From contig WPIO01000008.1 of assembly GCA_009760855.2 (NCBI GenBank), positions 10,375,001 to 10,435,000 of the forward strand: 60,000 nt of DNA, given 5' to 3'. The position numbers and the translations under genes were made by a program. This document shows positions 21,781 through 32,535 of this stretch, piece by piece (the first letter of the stretch is position 1; every line of letters starts with the position of its first letter). Below the pieces are notes generated by a model that saw only the letters and a program-made list of their open reading frames with translations, ran no database searches and was not told the origin of the DNA. This DNA comes from Cristatella mucedo (lineage: Eukaryota; Bryozoa; Phylactolaemata; Cristatellidae).

Positions 21781-23606
21781 CTAAAAATAATAGTAAGAAG
21801 CAATCTAAAGATTAGTAGCAAAAAATATCCAAGTGAAATCAGAATGCAAAGTAGTCTCAGACTTCATTTTTCGGACACCGGCAAGAATCGAAGTTCTCTA
21901 TTACAAAACGCAGCAAAATCTACTAGTAAAACGGCTTGATTTCTATTCAGCCCCACCGTGACAAGACCATCTGCAGATCATGGGATTGCACTTGATTTGC
22001 TTTCCTCGGACGTCTCACGCCCCTCTAACAGACTTATCACTCCCCTTCTAAGCTCAAGTACTTTGCACAGTAACTACAGCACGTCTAGGTTTCAGCAGCA
22101 GGTTACAGGATGAACCAGTTAAGAAACTGAAATTCAATCTAATCACTAATCTATTCACAAGAGTTAAGTCGTTTTAGAGATAGTCCTGCAGGTACACATA
22201 GTTAGAGACACCTAATTTTGCCATATCTCACCTCTGGCCCTGGATCTAAGCCCAGGGGTGAGGTGCTCACACTTCGCGAACCAGGTCGTGAGTTCGAGTC
22301 CTACAGCAGGCAATCTTGTCTTGCCAACTGCAAGCCAGTATTGACTGCCGTTAAGGTTCTTCTGTTGCTACAGCACATAATTAAGGATGCTAAATCACTT
22401 TTAATATACTTCTATTTTAGCTTTTTACTACTGTTTTCTCTCGAAGTGTGAAGAGCAAATCGCCATTTACAGTGATTCGTCGGTTTGTACGTAACATCAG
22501 CTGGGTCAAACATGCTGCCACCTGCTCTACTCGATCAGATGAATAATAGGCACTGTAAGGTGCAAAAATGACAAGTGATGAGTCAGCAGTCGGCATTGGC
22601 ACAGAACGTAACTGGAAGGATTCTCCATCTGCCAACTGTAATATAATAATATTATTATTAGCTGATTCAACAGCCTCTTTTGTATGGCAGCAGATTCTTA
22701 CGTAACGACAACTACTCTCCTACTGACGACTATGGCTCATCCTTTTCAGCGGTCCTGAGCTGCTACTTCTATGCTACTCACTACCTCAACTGCTCTCCTG
22801 ACTCTGCTATGCTTCCCACTTTCTCTTTGTTGCGTGAGACGAAGTCTGTTGGCTACCGAATGCGTACCGAAAGCCGCTTAGGCTGTGAGTGCCCTATACA
22901 AAGCTCTCATGCGTAACACCCACATGGTCTTTATGACTTTGTGGAGTTACAGACGGAGATACATTACATTACATTAGATGAGCCTTAACGGCTATCACCA
23001 CCACTTGCACTGGGCAAGAAAGGATCGCCCACTCCATGACTCGAGCTTGCAATCTGGGTCACAAAGAGGGAGCATGTTACCTCCTGGGCTAAGACCCAGG
23101 AACCGTAAAAGGCTCCCATAAGGAGGTCCGGTGGTCGAGCTAATCTTTGCAGGCTAATCCGGGAGCACATCTGGTCCTACCCGCGAGCAAGCACCAGAGT
23201 GCTTGAGGCACACGTGGCAGCAGCTAAACTCAATCCGATTTTTTCGAAGGCTGTCACAGGCAGCAAGGACACGACGCAGCTGTAAGCTGCATATAGAGTA
23301 GCATCGCATTGAGCAGTTTCTATGTTTTCTTTTACACTCCGTAAAGGTGCCTGCCGCAGAGGTAGGATTACCATAGAAAACTCCCGATTATTTTTTCCAA
23401 ACCAGTCTATCTAACTCTTGTTGCCTGGTAAGTTGGGCATCATTGGTGCATAAATGTAACATTGGGCATGGACAGCTACAGTCTTAAACGCAGGCCCGCC
23501 CCTAAAGGCACCAATGTTCGTCCACTGCTCAAAGTACCATAAACTGCAGCATGACCCGACAGCTCTTGACCATCATGTAGGAGCCTGAAGTACATGTGCA
23601 CCATGC

Positions 23607-23671
<65 letters not shown>

Positions 23672-24508
23672 ATAATTCATTTGTACAGCCCCTACATTAA
23701 CTTAATCTTTATTCTGGCACTTCACATATGTCGCATGGATCGAGCCCACGACCTCGGTCATCAAGTGCATTCACCTTGATCTCGATCGTTCATTGGCGAG
23801 CACCTTAAACCACTGGGCCGAACCGAGCTCGGCAAAGACGCGCGCCAGCATGCCAAAGTGGGCGCCAAGGGAAGCCACGACAAAGCAGATGTCACAGCAG
23901 CAGCGGCGACGGAGGCACTCTGCAGGCGCACGCACCCTCCTGCCTAGCGATGGCCTCTTGGAAGCACTGCATGGCAAACTCAGTGTCGCCGTTCCTCTTG
24001 TAGATGGCGCCCTCGACGAGGCTGCGCACGTGATAGAGCTGCTTGTCATCAAGGCGGCTGCAGGCGGCCAGCAGGCGGTCCAGCTGCTCGCCTCGGCTCA
24101 GCTGCGGCACGCAGTTCCACAGGTAGACGAGCTCAAGAACGAGCATTTCGCACGCTTCGCTCGTCACCGGCCGCTTCTTAAATTGCTGCAGCGGCGGCGA
24201 GGCTCAAGTGTCCAAGCGCTGCGAAGGCAGCGGCATATGGCCGGAAAACGCGCCAAGGCTGGCACGTATGCATTCACGTGACACTGAAATGCTGGCGACG
24301 CAACCACCGCTGCTGCTGGTGCTCTGCTCGAGCTGCAACAGCTTAAGCTCATCTTGCAATGGCATCTGCGCTCGCGATGGAGCTGCTACGGCCTGCTGCT
24401 GCTCTGCTGCTGCTGCTGCTACAGCCTGCTGCTGCTCTGCTGCTGCTGCTGCTACACCCTGCTGCTGCTGCTCTGCTGCTGCTCCTACACCCTGCTGCTG
24501 CTGCTCTG

Positions 24509-24602
<94 letters not shown>

Positions 24603-27600
24603 GCTGCTGCCTGCTGATGCTGCCGCTCTCCTGTTGCTGCTGCTACAGCAGCATGATTTTGCTGCTGCCGCTACTCTGCTGCTGCTACGGCCTGCTGCTG
24701 ATGTTGCTCTGCTGCTGCTGCTACGGCCTGCTGCTGCTGTTGCTCTGCTGCTGCTGCTACTACTGCTGCTGCTCTACTGCTGCTGCTGCTCTACTGCTGC
24801 TGCTGCTACAGCACGAGTTAAAGAAGAATCCTAGCAAGGGACACTGCAACTGGCATATGCCAGCCACGAAGGCAGGTCGCTTGATGCTGGTAGCACAAGC
24901 ATAGGCCAAGAGCAAAGCATACGAAGGCACGAGCTGGACATAGGCAAGCAGCATTGAAAGCCACTCCACGTGGCTTCCGATGCAGTGCAGACTATAGCCT
25001 GATTGAATACACACCGAAAGCGCTTCCATCCACGAACAGGCAGACATCTTGAGCAGAATCGTCATACACCCAGAACAGCCCCTGGGCATTAGTCTAAGCC
25101 GCAACCTATATGTGGATTTGAGTCCTGCAGCAGGTAATCCTTTATTGCCTACTGCCAATGGCAGCGATAGCCAGTAATGCTCTTCGGCTAGTACACAAAT
25201 GAGGCTGCTAAATCGGCAAACCTTTTACTTTACTTTACATGCAGCAGCCAACAGCTTAGACAATGGGACAGGCCGACCTGCCTGGATTGCACCCACACTC
25301 CCTCTGGGAGCATCTCAACAAAGCCTGACATAACCGGTGCTTCGAGGCCTTTGCCCCAAATGCCCAAGGGAAAACATTGAGCAAACGATCAGGCGCTGGA
25401 TAATGATTGCCCATTGTCCACCACACCGAGGAATCCAAAGCCTCAAGATCTTTACTAACCATATGCCTAACTGGATGAACAGAAAAAGAATCAATACAAG
25501 AATTTCTGTCCTGCAATGCTTTGAATTGACACATTCCCATCATCGAGTGAATGGATTAACACAAACACACACAGTGGGCACACGTGTTGCCGACCTAGGG
25601 AGGGCCAGCTTCTAAAAATAATGGAGCACAAAGCTTTTCAACATGCACTGACGGCTCCAGCCTTCACAGCAGCTCCGGAATCCAGGTCCATCACAAAGAT
25701 AACTTCCTACATTAATGAAAGCCGGAATAGAAAAGAGGATTCGCCACGTTGTTTAAGAAATAAACCACTGCAGTAATCGAGGAAGCAGGTCATCAGCACA
25801 AGCAAACGAATGCTTAAAATTTAGCATCCCTGAAGGCTGCATGACTCAATAGTAAATTTTCAGCTGAATTTTACAGCCGGCATTTATACTGCGCTTCTAT
25901 AGCCGCCATGGCTTTCATATGACTAGAGCATGCCTGACTACCTAAATTCACCGTCTTTCGGGGGAAAGTAGTAGAGCCTGCACTGAGAGCAGGGCAAAGG
26001 ATTCTGGGAGAAGAGGCGAGTAGATGAGGAGAAGAGGTTACTACAGTGCAACGATCACCGGGCGCGCATGCACACCTCGGCACAGCCATTAGACAGACCG
26101 TAAACCTCGTAGGGCTCACAAACAAGGGCCCTTCCCTGCCTGTCGCAGCATGATATTGCTATGGAATATACAGAAGTTCTTCCAACTAGGCAGCAGTGCA
26201 TCCTAGGCAGGTGCATTGTAAGCAGGCCGGTTTCTCAAGTCCCCCCCCCCCCCCCCATAGAGAAGTGCTTAACAGCAGTCAAGACTGTGACTCACTACAG
26301 GTCTGATTGTGCACGAATGGAGCTTTGGCATGTGGAGTGGGGTAAGGTCAGTGGGCCCTGACAACGGCCGCTCCCCTCCCCCCCCCCTTGTAAAGACCAG
26401 AAGGCTGTTCCAGATGGCATGCTGACTGACACACCCCTTCGGCCTAAGCTACTCTTATTGAATGCCTCTGCCAAATGCAAGGTTAAGAACCTGACTGGAT
26501 ACGCCTGCCTGTCGAGGCAATCTCTTAACTGGGTGATAAAGCTCGAAGGTTGTGCTACCGTGTAGAGCACCGAGATTTGCCAGTCGAATCTATGAGCTGC
26601 CCAGTCATTTTAGAAGTGTTATTCTGGAAAGTTTTCCATAGCTCGCTCAAAGTCTGCCCGACATCCATTGTGCAGCATGCAGTAGCCCAGAGAGACCTCA
26701 GGCTGTGAAGCATAAGTGAAAGGCAACGTGGACAGTTCAGACTTTGCAGGCTGGCACGGGTGCCAGCGGCATGCCACTCTGGTAGCGGCCACGCATGCCT
26801 CAGCACATAAGGGCCTCGCCTTCGGCTCTCAGATCTTAGCTGAATCGAGCTGCCCAATCTCGCCCCCAGGCCGCCATCCAAGCAGGGAGCCATCTCAGGC
26901 AGGCGAGGCCGGCGGCGGAGCTGCTCTTCTTCGAGATTATGTTTTCGAAGTCGCACCCTTCAGCACGACTGCGACCAATATGTGCACACGGAGCTCAGCT
27001 CTACTGCTTGACAGGGGGGAGGGGGGAGGGGAGGAGCGGCGACAATCGGGGCTGCTCTCCCTGTGGCAGCTCGGGCGAGCGCGCCAGTCGCTTGCCCTGG
27101 GCTGCTTCTGCCCTGGGCTGCTTCTGCCCTGGGCTGCTTCTGCCGTCGCCACTCCAACTTTCAGATCGCCGAGACTCCGGCAGCCGACTACGACGTGAGG
27201 AATAGCCGAGGATAGGGATAGCCGAGTCCTGCGCGACTGTCGAGATGGCGAGTTAATAATAATAACAATAATAATAATAAAAATGCACTTGATAAAGCGC
27301 CCTCAGAGAACTCAATCTCTTTCTAGGCGCTTTACATTTGCCGCAAAGGGAAACGCGATTGAATTGTGAGCAAGAGTTGAGAAGAAGGCCGGACAGTGGC
27401 AGCGGCGGTGGATGCGGTAGAACGGAGATAGCCAAGACTACGAGCACTGGGTCAGCACTAGGTAAGCAAATAGAAGACCGCGAAATCCTACTGAATAGAA
27501 GCTCGTCGAGTTATGACAACACAAGCGGGAGAATCGAGTAAGGCACATCGTAGCATGAAGGGCCAAGTTCACAAGCACTGCTAGGATCGTGGGCAGGACA

Positions 27601-29479
27601 GCTGGCAGGGCCTTGCGCCCTCACGGGAGATCGAACGATGACGTGAATGCAGATCTTCCTAACAGCAGCCGGTGCCACTGTAGCATGCGGCCGAGCTGCT
27701 GCAACCAGCATCGGCAGCAGAAAGCAGCACCAGCAAAGGCAGGGGCAGCTGTGTCGGCGCTGACGACTTATAGGCAGCAACGGCGGCAGCAGCAGCAGCA
27801 GCAGGTACTGCTGCTGCTGCACCAACAGTAGAAGCAGCAGCGATAAACCTGGCCCTAATCGAACAAACCACCTGCCCCACCCCACCCCCAGCCCGCGGCT
27901 GCAGAGATAAGTCGCCACGCTGAGCCCTGCCCGCCGCCCTGCGCGCCCCACCACTTACCAGGGCACGTCGGCTAACGAAGGCCTCCAGCTGATTGCCCTT
28001 GCGCTTCACCAGGCCGGGCACGGAGCGCAGGGCGTCGGCGGCCTCGTCGAGGCGGCCCAAGCTGCCGGCGCACACGGCGCGCAGGTAGGCGTACGTGGCG
28101 GTCGACCAGCGCGACTCGCTCTGCAGCCGCAGAAAGCCCTCGTGCGCGGCGGCGTAGTCGAGCAGCATCATGCGGCACCAGCTGATCTCGAACACGGCAG
28201 CCAGCTGCATCTCTCGGTGGTTCGCCGAGGCCGCCAGCGCCAGCTCGTAGCGCTGCAGCGCCACTCCCACGTCGCTCCGAAGCCGGCACAGGCGGCCTCG
28301 GAAGAAGGCGAACATCGCCGAGTCCGGGTAGTCACCCTCGAAGCGTGCGATCGCGTCGGAGGCCGCCGCCTCGTCGGCGTCCGACAAGCCGCGCTCGTCG
28401 ACTGAGAAGAAGGGCTTCATGATGGCGTGCCACCAGAGCAGCGTCATGATGGCCAGCGGTGAGCGCATGTCGGAGCTGGTGCTCGAGTACTCGACGGCCG
28501 CCAGGCCTGCCTCGCGGTCGGCCTCGAAGCCAAGGAACTCGATCAGCTTCAGCACCTTGTCCGGTATCATGGACAGGCCGAGCTGGAACAGACCGTAGCC
28601 GAAGCTGACTGCACCGAGCAGGCGTGCCAGCGCCTCCCTGCTGACCGCTTCTCCGCCGCCGCAGCCGCCACCAGCGTTTCGCTCATGCTCCTTCGATGTA
28701 GCAGCCGGCTGCTGATGCTGCTGTGGGTCAGCCGTTCCCGCCGCCGCCTGTTTGCCGGTGCCGTGGCCGCCTCCTTTCCCTCCGGCCGACGCTGCTGCTG
28801 CTGCTGCTGCTGCTCTGCCGTTCTCGCCACTGACGTCGTCGGCTTCGTCGTCGTCGACGACGACGACGGCAGCTGCCCCCGAATTGACTTCGCCATCCAC
28901 AGAGCTGCCCTGGCCGACATCGGCCAGCGTGGCCAGGTCGTGGTAGCGTTTGACATCCTTGTACACCTTCTCGTAGATTTTCCAAGCACGACGCAGGATC
29001 CAGCCGCCCTTCATGTAGCTCGGCAGCTCTTGATTGACGAACGTCAGCACGGCCTGGTAGAGCAGCGTGTCGGCCACGATGATCTGCGCCGTCCATCGGT
29101 CTTCGCGCGACGGCCGCCTGCCGTCGCCACCCTTCATCTTGTTACGCAGGCGCCTGAACACGTTGCCGCCGCCGGCAAGGCCGTCGCAGCGCTTCTCCGC
29201 CTCCTCCAGCTCGCGCCGCGCGGCCTCGATCTTGTCGTCCTCCAGCGTCATCATGGCCTGCATGAAGGAGACGAACACGCCACCGAAATACATGATCGTG
29301 CTCGTCCCCTTGTACTTGTCGAACAGTGCCACGCCCTCGTCCCAGTGGCTATTGAAGAGCAGGCGCACGCCCTTGAGCGCCAGCTCGTTGTCGTCCTCTA
29401 CCGGCCCGTCGGTCGACGCACCCGACGCCACCGACACCGCCGAGGCCATCGACGCGCTCTTGGTTAAAGAAGACGACAT
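21593..29479 (-). CDS. TTC39C: TTC39C-like tetratricopeptide protein (3 coding exons, 652 aa)
   Basis: The gene runs on the minus strand: exon 1 29479-27959, exon 2 24185-23936, exon 3 21780-21593. Joined phases are consistent (0, then 1+2) and give 652 aa. The product matches the TTC39/Iml2 family from end to end: an N-terminal conserved block (residues 31-185, including YMKGGWILRRAWKIY), the family core VSFGYGLFQLGLSMIP (291-306) with LLWWHAIMKPFF (347-358), TPR-like helices (373-500) and the C-terminal YDFENRLSVRI (634-644). The core wording is closest to TTC39C as I remember it. Members are cytosolic TPR proteins thought to act as scaffolds; vertebrate TTC39B affects lipid handling, but no function is assigned here. 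Odd: residues about 187-278 form a low-complexity Ala/Gly/Asp/Gln linker, and the whole protein is about 70 aa longer than the vertebrate protein. Exons are strongly GC3-biased, while the introns are full of SINEs and CAG repeats. The start is chosen at residue MSSSL; an in-frame ATG at 29674 remains possible. Confidence 0.88.
22235..22400 (+). mobile_element. SINE family B copy in TTC39C-like intron 2
   Basis: Box A TGGATCTAAGCCCAGG, box B GAGTTCGAGTCC, and a body ending TACAGCACATAATTAAGGAT. The body is more diverged than in the minus-strand copies. Confidence 0.65.
22648..23105 (-). mobile_element. SINE family B copy split by element C
   Basis: The tail half (22648-22695) and head half (22976-23105) join into a normal SINE when element C (22696-22975) is removed. 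AGAT is present on both sides of the break and looks like a 4-bp target duplication. Lies in TTC39C-like intron 2. Confidence 0.8.
22696..22975 (+). mobile_element. Repeat family C (ACATT-tailed retroposon), complete insertion
   Basis: 280 bases bounded by AGAT on both sides within SINE B. It ends GTGGAGTTACAGACGGAGAT followed by three ACATT units. One frame, shared with other copies, encodes CSPDSAMLPTFSLLRETKSV, so it may be the 3' end of a LINE coding region. No polymerase motif is present. Confidence 0.75.
23606..23667 (+). repeat. (AT)n followed by (AG)n in TTC39C-like intron 2
   Basis: About 13 AT units and then about 16 AG units directly at the end of SINE A, consistent with growth from the SINE tail. 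Confidence 0.95.
23668..23832 (-). mobile_element. SINE family A copy in intron 2 of the TTC39C-like gene
   Basis: On the minus strand: a head with GTTTAAGGTGCTCGCC, then GACCGAGGTCGTGGGCTCGA (box B), and a tail ending GTACAAATGAATTATATA. It sits directly beside an (AT)n/(AG)n array and about 100 bases from exon 2. Confidence 0.8.
23936..24185 (-). CDS. TTC39C: TTC39C-like exon 2 (codons 508-591)
   Basis: Codes for QFKKRPVTSEACEM...LVYLWNCVPQ...FQEAIARQE. The acceptor is taken as CTGCAG at 24191-24186 because it restores the family pattern of two basic residues after a phenylalanine. A tandem AAGAAG a few bases further in could serve as an alternative in-frame acceptor. The donor is G|GTGCGT at 23936/23935, leaving one base that joins GA of exon 3 to make Gly. 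The 250-base length fits the phases on both sides. Confidence 0.82.
24380..24812 (-). repeat. (CAG)n/(CTG)n tract in intron 1 of the TTC39C-like gene
   Basis: A trinucleotide array about 430 bases long, with roughly 29 uninterrupted units at 24512-24600. It is flanked by CTG blocks broken by CTA, CTC and similar variants. On the gene's sense strand the unit reads CAG. Its near edge is about 195 bases upstream of the exon 2 acceptor. Frames through it give only poly-Leu, poly-Ala or poly-Cys. Confidence 0.95.
25080..25240 (+). mobile_element. SINE family B copy in TTC39C-like intron 1
   Basis: CATTAGTCTAAGCCGC head, GGATTTGAGTCCTG box B, body CGATAGCCAGTAATGCTCTT, and end TACACAAATGAGGCTGCTAA with a TTTAC-repeat tail. 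Confidence 0.7.
25241..27099. other. Intron 1 body of the TTC39C-like gene
   Basis: No additional exon is recognised. It contains the poly(C) runs at 26.24 and 26.38 kb and, at 27.0 kb, a G-rich stretch (GGGGGGAGGGGGGAGGGGAG type). A GC-rich frame at 26.56-26.96 kb has no domain. Confidence 0.4.
26236..26390. repeat. Two poly(C) runs in TTC39C-like intron 1
   Basis: C-runs at about 26240-26256 and 26375-26388 read as poly(G) on the gene's sense strand and could form G-rich secondary structure. No gene is seen between them. Confidence 0.7.
27100..27147 (+). repeat. Three tandem copies of a 16-bp unit
   Basis: The unit CCCTGGGCTGCTTCTG is repeated three times in direct succession inside TTC39C-like intron 1. 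Confidence 0.8.
27252..27375 (-). mobile_element. LINE 3' tail, (ATT)n-ended, in TTC39C-like intron 1
   Basis: An (ATA)n stretch at 27255-27283 is followed by the conserved LINE 3' segment found at 8.9 and 32.9 kb (GATAAAGCGCCCTCAGAGAA...). Read on the minus strand it ends in (ATT)n, typical of a 5'-truncated retroposed LINE. Confidence 0.8.
27782..27834. repeat. (CAG)7 next to (CTG)5, foldback repeat in intron 1
   Basis: A run of about seven CAG units at 27787-27807 is followed by GTA and about five CTG units, so the two arms can pair. It lies about 125 bases inside intron 1, downstream of the exon 1 donor. Confidence 0.7.
27959..29479 (-). CDS. TTC39C: TTC39C-like exon 1 (codons 1-507)
   Basis: The ATG is at 29479-29477. 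The exon ends in codon CTG followed by a consensus donor GTAAGT (27958-27953 on the minus strand), phase 0. A short CAG microsatellite inside the exon (about 28793-28812) is read in the GCA frame and makes a run of eight alanines (residues 223-230). Reading past the donor gives only low-complexity sequence, which supports the splice site. Confidence 0.85.
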
Positions 29480-30200
29480 GCGTCGTCTTCTTCGTCGTCG
29501 TCGACGCCTGCGGACGGACGGGATATGGCAGGCCTGAGAACACGGCGTAGCCGAATGCAAACCACAGCTGACGCGAAAGGCAGCTCGCAGCGAAACGCTC
29601 GAGTAGGGGGGTAGCCGGCGGCAGCGCCCAGGCGAAGTCATCGCGAGCGTCAAATTCCCGCGAGTCAAGCCCATTCACCGTCCTCGGGCTACTTCAAAAG
29701 GCTCAGTAGAGTAGCGAGAATGCGGCCGTCGGCCACGTCAGCAGCGGATCTGCTGTATCATCAGGAAATGGGGATCGCGCCGACGAGCGTTACGAAACTG
29801 AGCCAAACTCGGTCCTGTAGCGCTGGCGGCTTACCGTAAGAGTTTACTGCAACGCTGCCGACCAGGCGAGCTCGCCTGGCAAAATTTAGAACGAACTACC
29901 AGGTACTATTGCAGCGCTATGATCAGGATGGCCCTGTAGTAGGATGTCTAAACTCCAAGATTTGTATTACACGTAGGGCGGCTCCTCCGGCGCAACCGCA
30001 AGTCGCGTCACTAGACGCATGCGCACGGCGCGTAGTAACCGGGCTGTGGCAGCTGTTTCCGGTACACTTTCGGTTCGTGACCACCATATTTTGATACATA
30101 CCTCCTTAGCGTTGAAAATTAAATCGAGTGTTTTTAAAAAGAGTAAATTGAATTATCCAGCAATTTCCACCCGTTACTAATTTGGGTTATTTGTATACGA
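29480..30200. promoter_or_regulatory. Upstream region of the TTC39C-like gene
   Basis: The first 200 bases upstream of the chosen ATG remain open in frame to an upstream ATG at 29674 and include an Arg run made by CGT/CGA-type codons. A possible acceptor (GTTCTCAG) lies at about 29534, so part may be intron. CpG-rich sequence continues to about 30.06 kb and then turns AT-rich. A promoter is expected here; no TATA box or defined motif was recognised. Confidence 0.35.
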
Positions 30201-30218
30201 TCACGAGGAGTGGGCATT

Positions 30219-30354
30219 ATGGCGATGTCCTCAGAAGCCAGTATCAAGGCCAAGGTCTCAATGCAGCCGGATCCAAACGATAGGTCGCTGGCGGTTGCCT
30301 TCGAGAAGATTCTGCCAGCTATTCAAAAATGGAACCCGACTTGCGAGGAACCGG
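30219..30354 (+). CDS. Candidate first coding exon, divergent from the TTC39C-like gene
   Basis: An ATG frame preceded by an in-frame TAA near 30148. It encodes a natural-looking segment (MAMSSEASIKAKV...AFEKILPAIQKWNPTCEE) with balanced amino acids and no repeat similarity. A weak donor G|GTAGGC follows codon CCG at 30354. The frame itself continues to a stop at 30501-30503, and a strong donor GTAAGT occurs just after, at 30509. I do not recognise the protein and found no matching downstream exon. Confidence 0.33.
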
Positions 30355-30509
30355 GTAGGCGTGCTATGACGGCCCCAAAGGCCGAAAAGTCAAAACTTGA
30401 CCAGCCTAAACGCCTGCGCCGAGAGCAGAGCAACGTCGAGACTCAGAGGTCAGAGGTAGCTTACCGAGCTGGCTTGGCTTGGCTGGCCGAGTCGTATCCG
30501 TGACGTGGG

Positions 30510-30950
30510 TAAGTTCCGCACTATGCCTATGCCCCCCAATCGCGCACGATTTCGGCGTGCTGGGTAGAAGCAGCTGCTACCGGAATTCGCAAGCAGCGTC
30601 CGCCGTCAGCTCTCACTCGCAGTTCGTTGTACTCCACGCAACTGCCTCCTCGCCGACAAAGCAGCGGAGGCTCGCGCGGCGCCTGTAGAAGCTACGGCAG
30701 CGTGCATGTAATGAGGACAGGCGTCGCAAGCACTCGCTGCGGCTATGCAGACTGGCCACAAAGGAAGTGCTGAATCAGCGAAAGGCAGGCGAGAATGCTC
30801 GAGCGCCCTCTACTGTCGTCCTCCATGCTGGCCTCATTGCTCACCCTTACGAGTGCCCGCTGTCTGACGCGGCTTTGTGGAGGGAAGCCGACGATGTCCA
30901 TTATCGCTGCTGTTGCGGCGCCGAATTCCCGTTAGATCGTTAAGCGCCTC
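30510..30950. other. Unassigned DNA before hAT copy A
   Basis: Follows the GTAAGT motif at 30509. CpG-containing, no recognisable frame. Confidence 0.3.
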
Positions 30951-32205
30951 CAAAGGCGTAACAAGGGGTGAGGACGCCGGAGGGAAAAGATATCCACGGA
31001 AAAGATATCGGGGGCGGCGCCAAAAGCCAAATGGATTGTGAACATTTTCTTTTAAACTTGTATACGAGAATATCAATCTTGACTTCAAGCAGGGCCTTGT
31101 TTCAGTGGACTTGATTATTTCCGGCCTAACTAGATAAGCATGTGTACAGACTGCGACCGAGCTGTAGCTTGACGCTCTGGCCGCACACAAACGACGACAC
31201 GGAAACACCAAAGGGGCTTAAACCACCGTGCATTCGGCTGGCGCTCGCAGCGAAGCATGAACGTGGCCGTTCAACCCCCTCCCCCGTAGGCTTCCAAATG
31301 CTCTCCCGGCTGCTCGCCCCATCCTGCCTGCCACAGGCCGCTGCGTCGTGCCAAGGGCGAGCCCGGCCTGCAACGCCGCGTCAAGGGCAAGTCAGCGTGC
31401 CGTGGCTGAGAACCAACAAACTATTAGACCGCACAAGCTAGGCTTATTTAACGTGGCTGTGCTACGACAACGCAGCAGTCATGTCTGGCTAATTGTCAGG
31501 CGTCCAAAAGAGAATGATTTGAAGATGTGAGAAGGCCATTTTGGGTAAATTATGATAACCATAGCTTGAACCTGGCAAGAGTTCATGCTGCAAGTCAAGA
31601 TTCCGCTACCATTACCTTTTTCGGAACAATAGAGAGCAACTACTTATTCTTTTCAAGATTAACTCCGAGGTTCGAAGAACTGAAGAAAGTCTTAAGGACA
31701 GTATAGACTATCTCCGACAAGAAATTACAACTAGTGTTTCCCTGCTCACAGATCTTGATGCCAAATTTGGTTTCATGTTGGAAGTTAAACAGCTTTTGAG
31801 GACTCTTGATCAGAATATACCCTGTAAGCAATGTCTAAATCTTGGAGGTTTCTAGTTTTCAGGTGCTGATGGAACAGAGCTGTGCAACGAAATAGGTGAC
31901 TATAAATGCTTCTAGCCACACGTCACGACCCGTCACCAAAGAGCCTCTAGAGCTCATTTCTTTCATTGTCAATTATGGAGAAGATGTGTTTCCTAATTTG
32001 GGAGTTGCCTGGCAAGTTCTTTTCAGCATAGCTCATATCAGTTGCCCATTGTGAACGTTCCTTTAGCAAGCTGGAGGTAATTCTGTCTTATCTGAGAGCA
32101 TCAATGGGGTAAGATCGACTCTCCAATTTGGCCTTGTTAAGCGAAGAGAAAGTAACACTGAAAATATTGACTTTTAAACTGTAATATACCAGTTTGCCTC
32201 TTTAA
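30951..32205 (+). mobile_element. hAT DNA transposon copy A, internally deleted
   Basis: Begins CAAAGGCGTAACAAGGGG, matching the start of copy B. It then follows copy B through the same landmarks: the shared GC-rich segment at 31.3 kb, TACGACAACGCAGCAGTCAT, TTCTTTCATTGTCA and the ERSFSKL part of hATC. Relative to copy B, about 480 bases are missing at about 31693, just after GAAGAAAGTCTTA. Stops and frameshifts are frequent. Similarity fades near 32205. Confidence 0.75.
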
Positions 32206-32535
32206 TGCCGAAGAAATTCTTTTATGTACTGTAGAAGGCAGGCCACACCGATAGTTCAGGCCGTAGGCCACAAGAACAGCCGATTCACCACAGCCAGTGT
32301 GCTGCAGGTTTTGATCTCAGCTACGCCCGACCATTAAAGCACCATGAAATAAAATTTTACTTTCTATTTTTTTCTGTGTATTAAAAATTATTTTACTCTT
32401 GCTTATGACTCTGTAGTCGGGAAAATGTCTATCACTTTCAACGGGCTTTGCTTTTGTGAGCAGAATAGGCATAAATCTAAAATTTACCTTTTTTCAAAAA
32501 CTTTGGCGATACAGTCAGGCCAAAAGTCAAGTTTA

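Noticed and set aside
24208-24904. Long plus-strand frames of poly-Leu, poly-Ala and poly-Cys
   Set aside because: Pure translation of the CTG array in three frames, antisense within a TTC39C-like intron.
25256-25543. A 95-codon minus-strand frame as an extra TTC39C-like exon
   Set aside because: It does not match the family, and the exon 1-exon 2 junction already joins in phase without it.
28685-29467. A 260-codon plus-strand frame
   Set aside because: Antisense shadow of TTC39C-like exon 1.
29480-29674. N-terminal extension of the TTC39C-like protein from an upstream in-frame ATG
   Set aside because: The added residues contain an Arg run and no family similarity, and an acceptor-like AG lies inside. 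Kept only as an alternative start.
31640-31831. A 63-codon minus-strand frame
   Set aside because: It lies antisense within hAT copy A.
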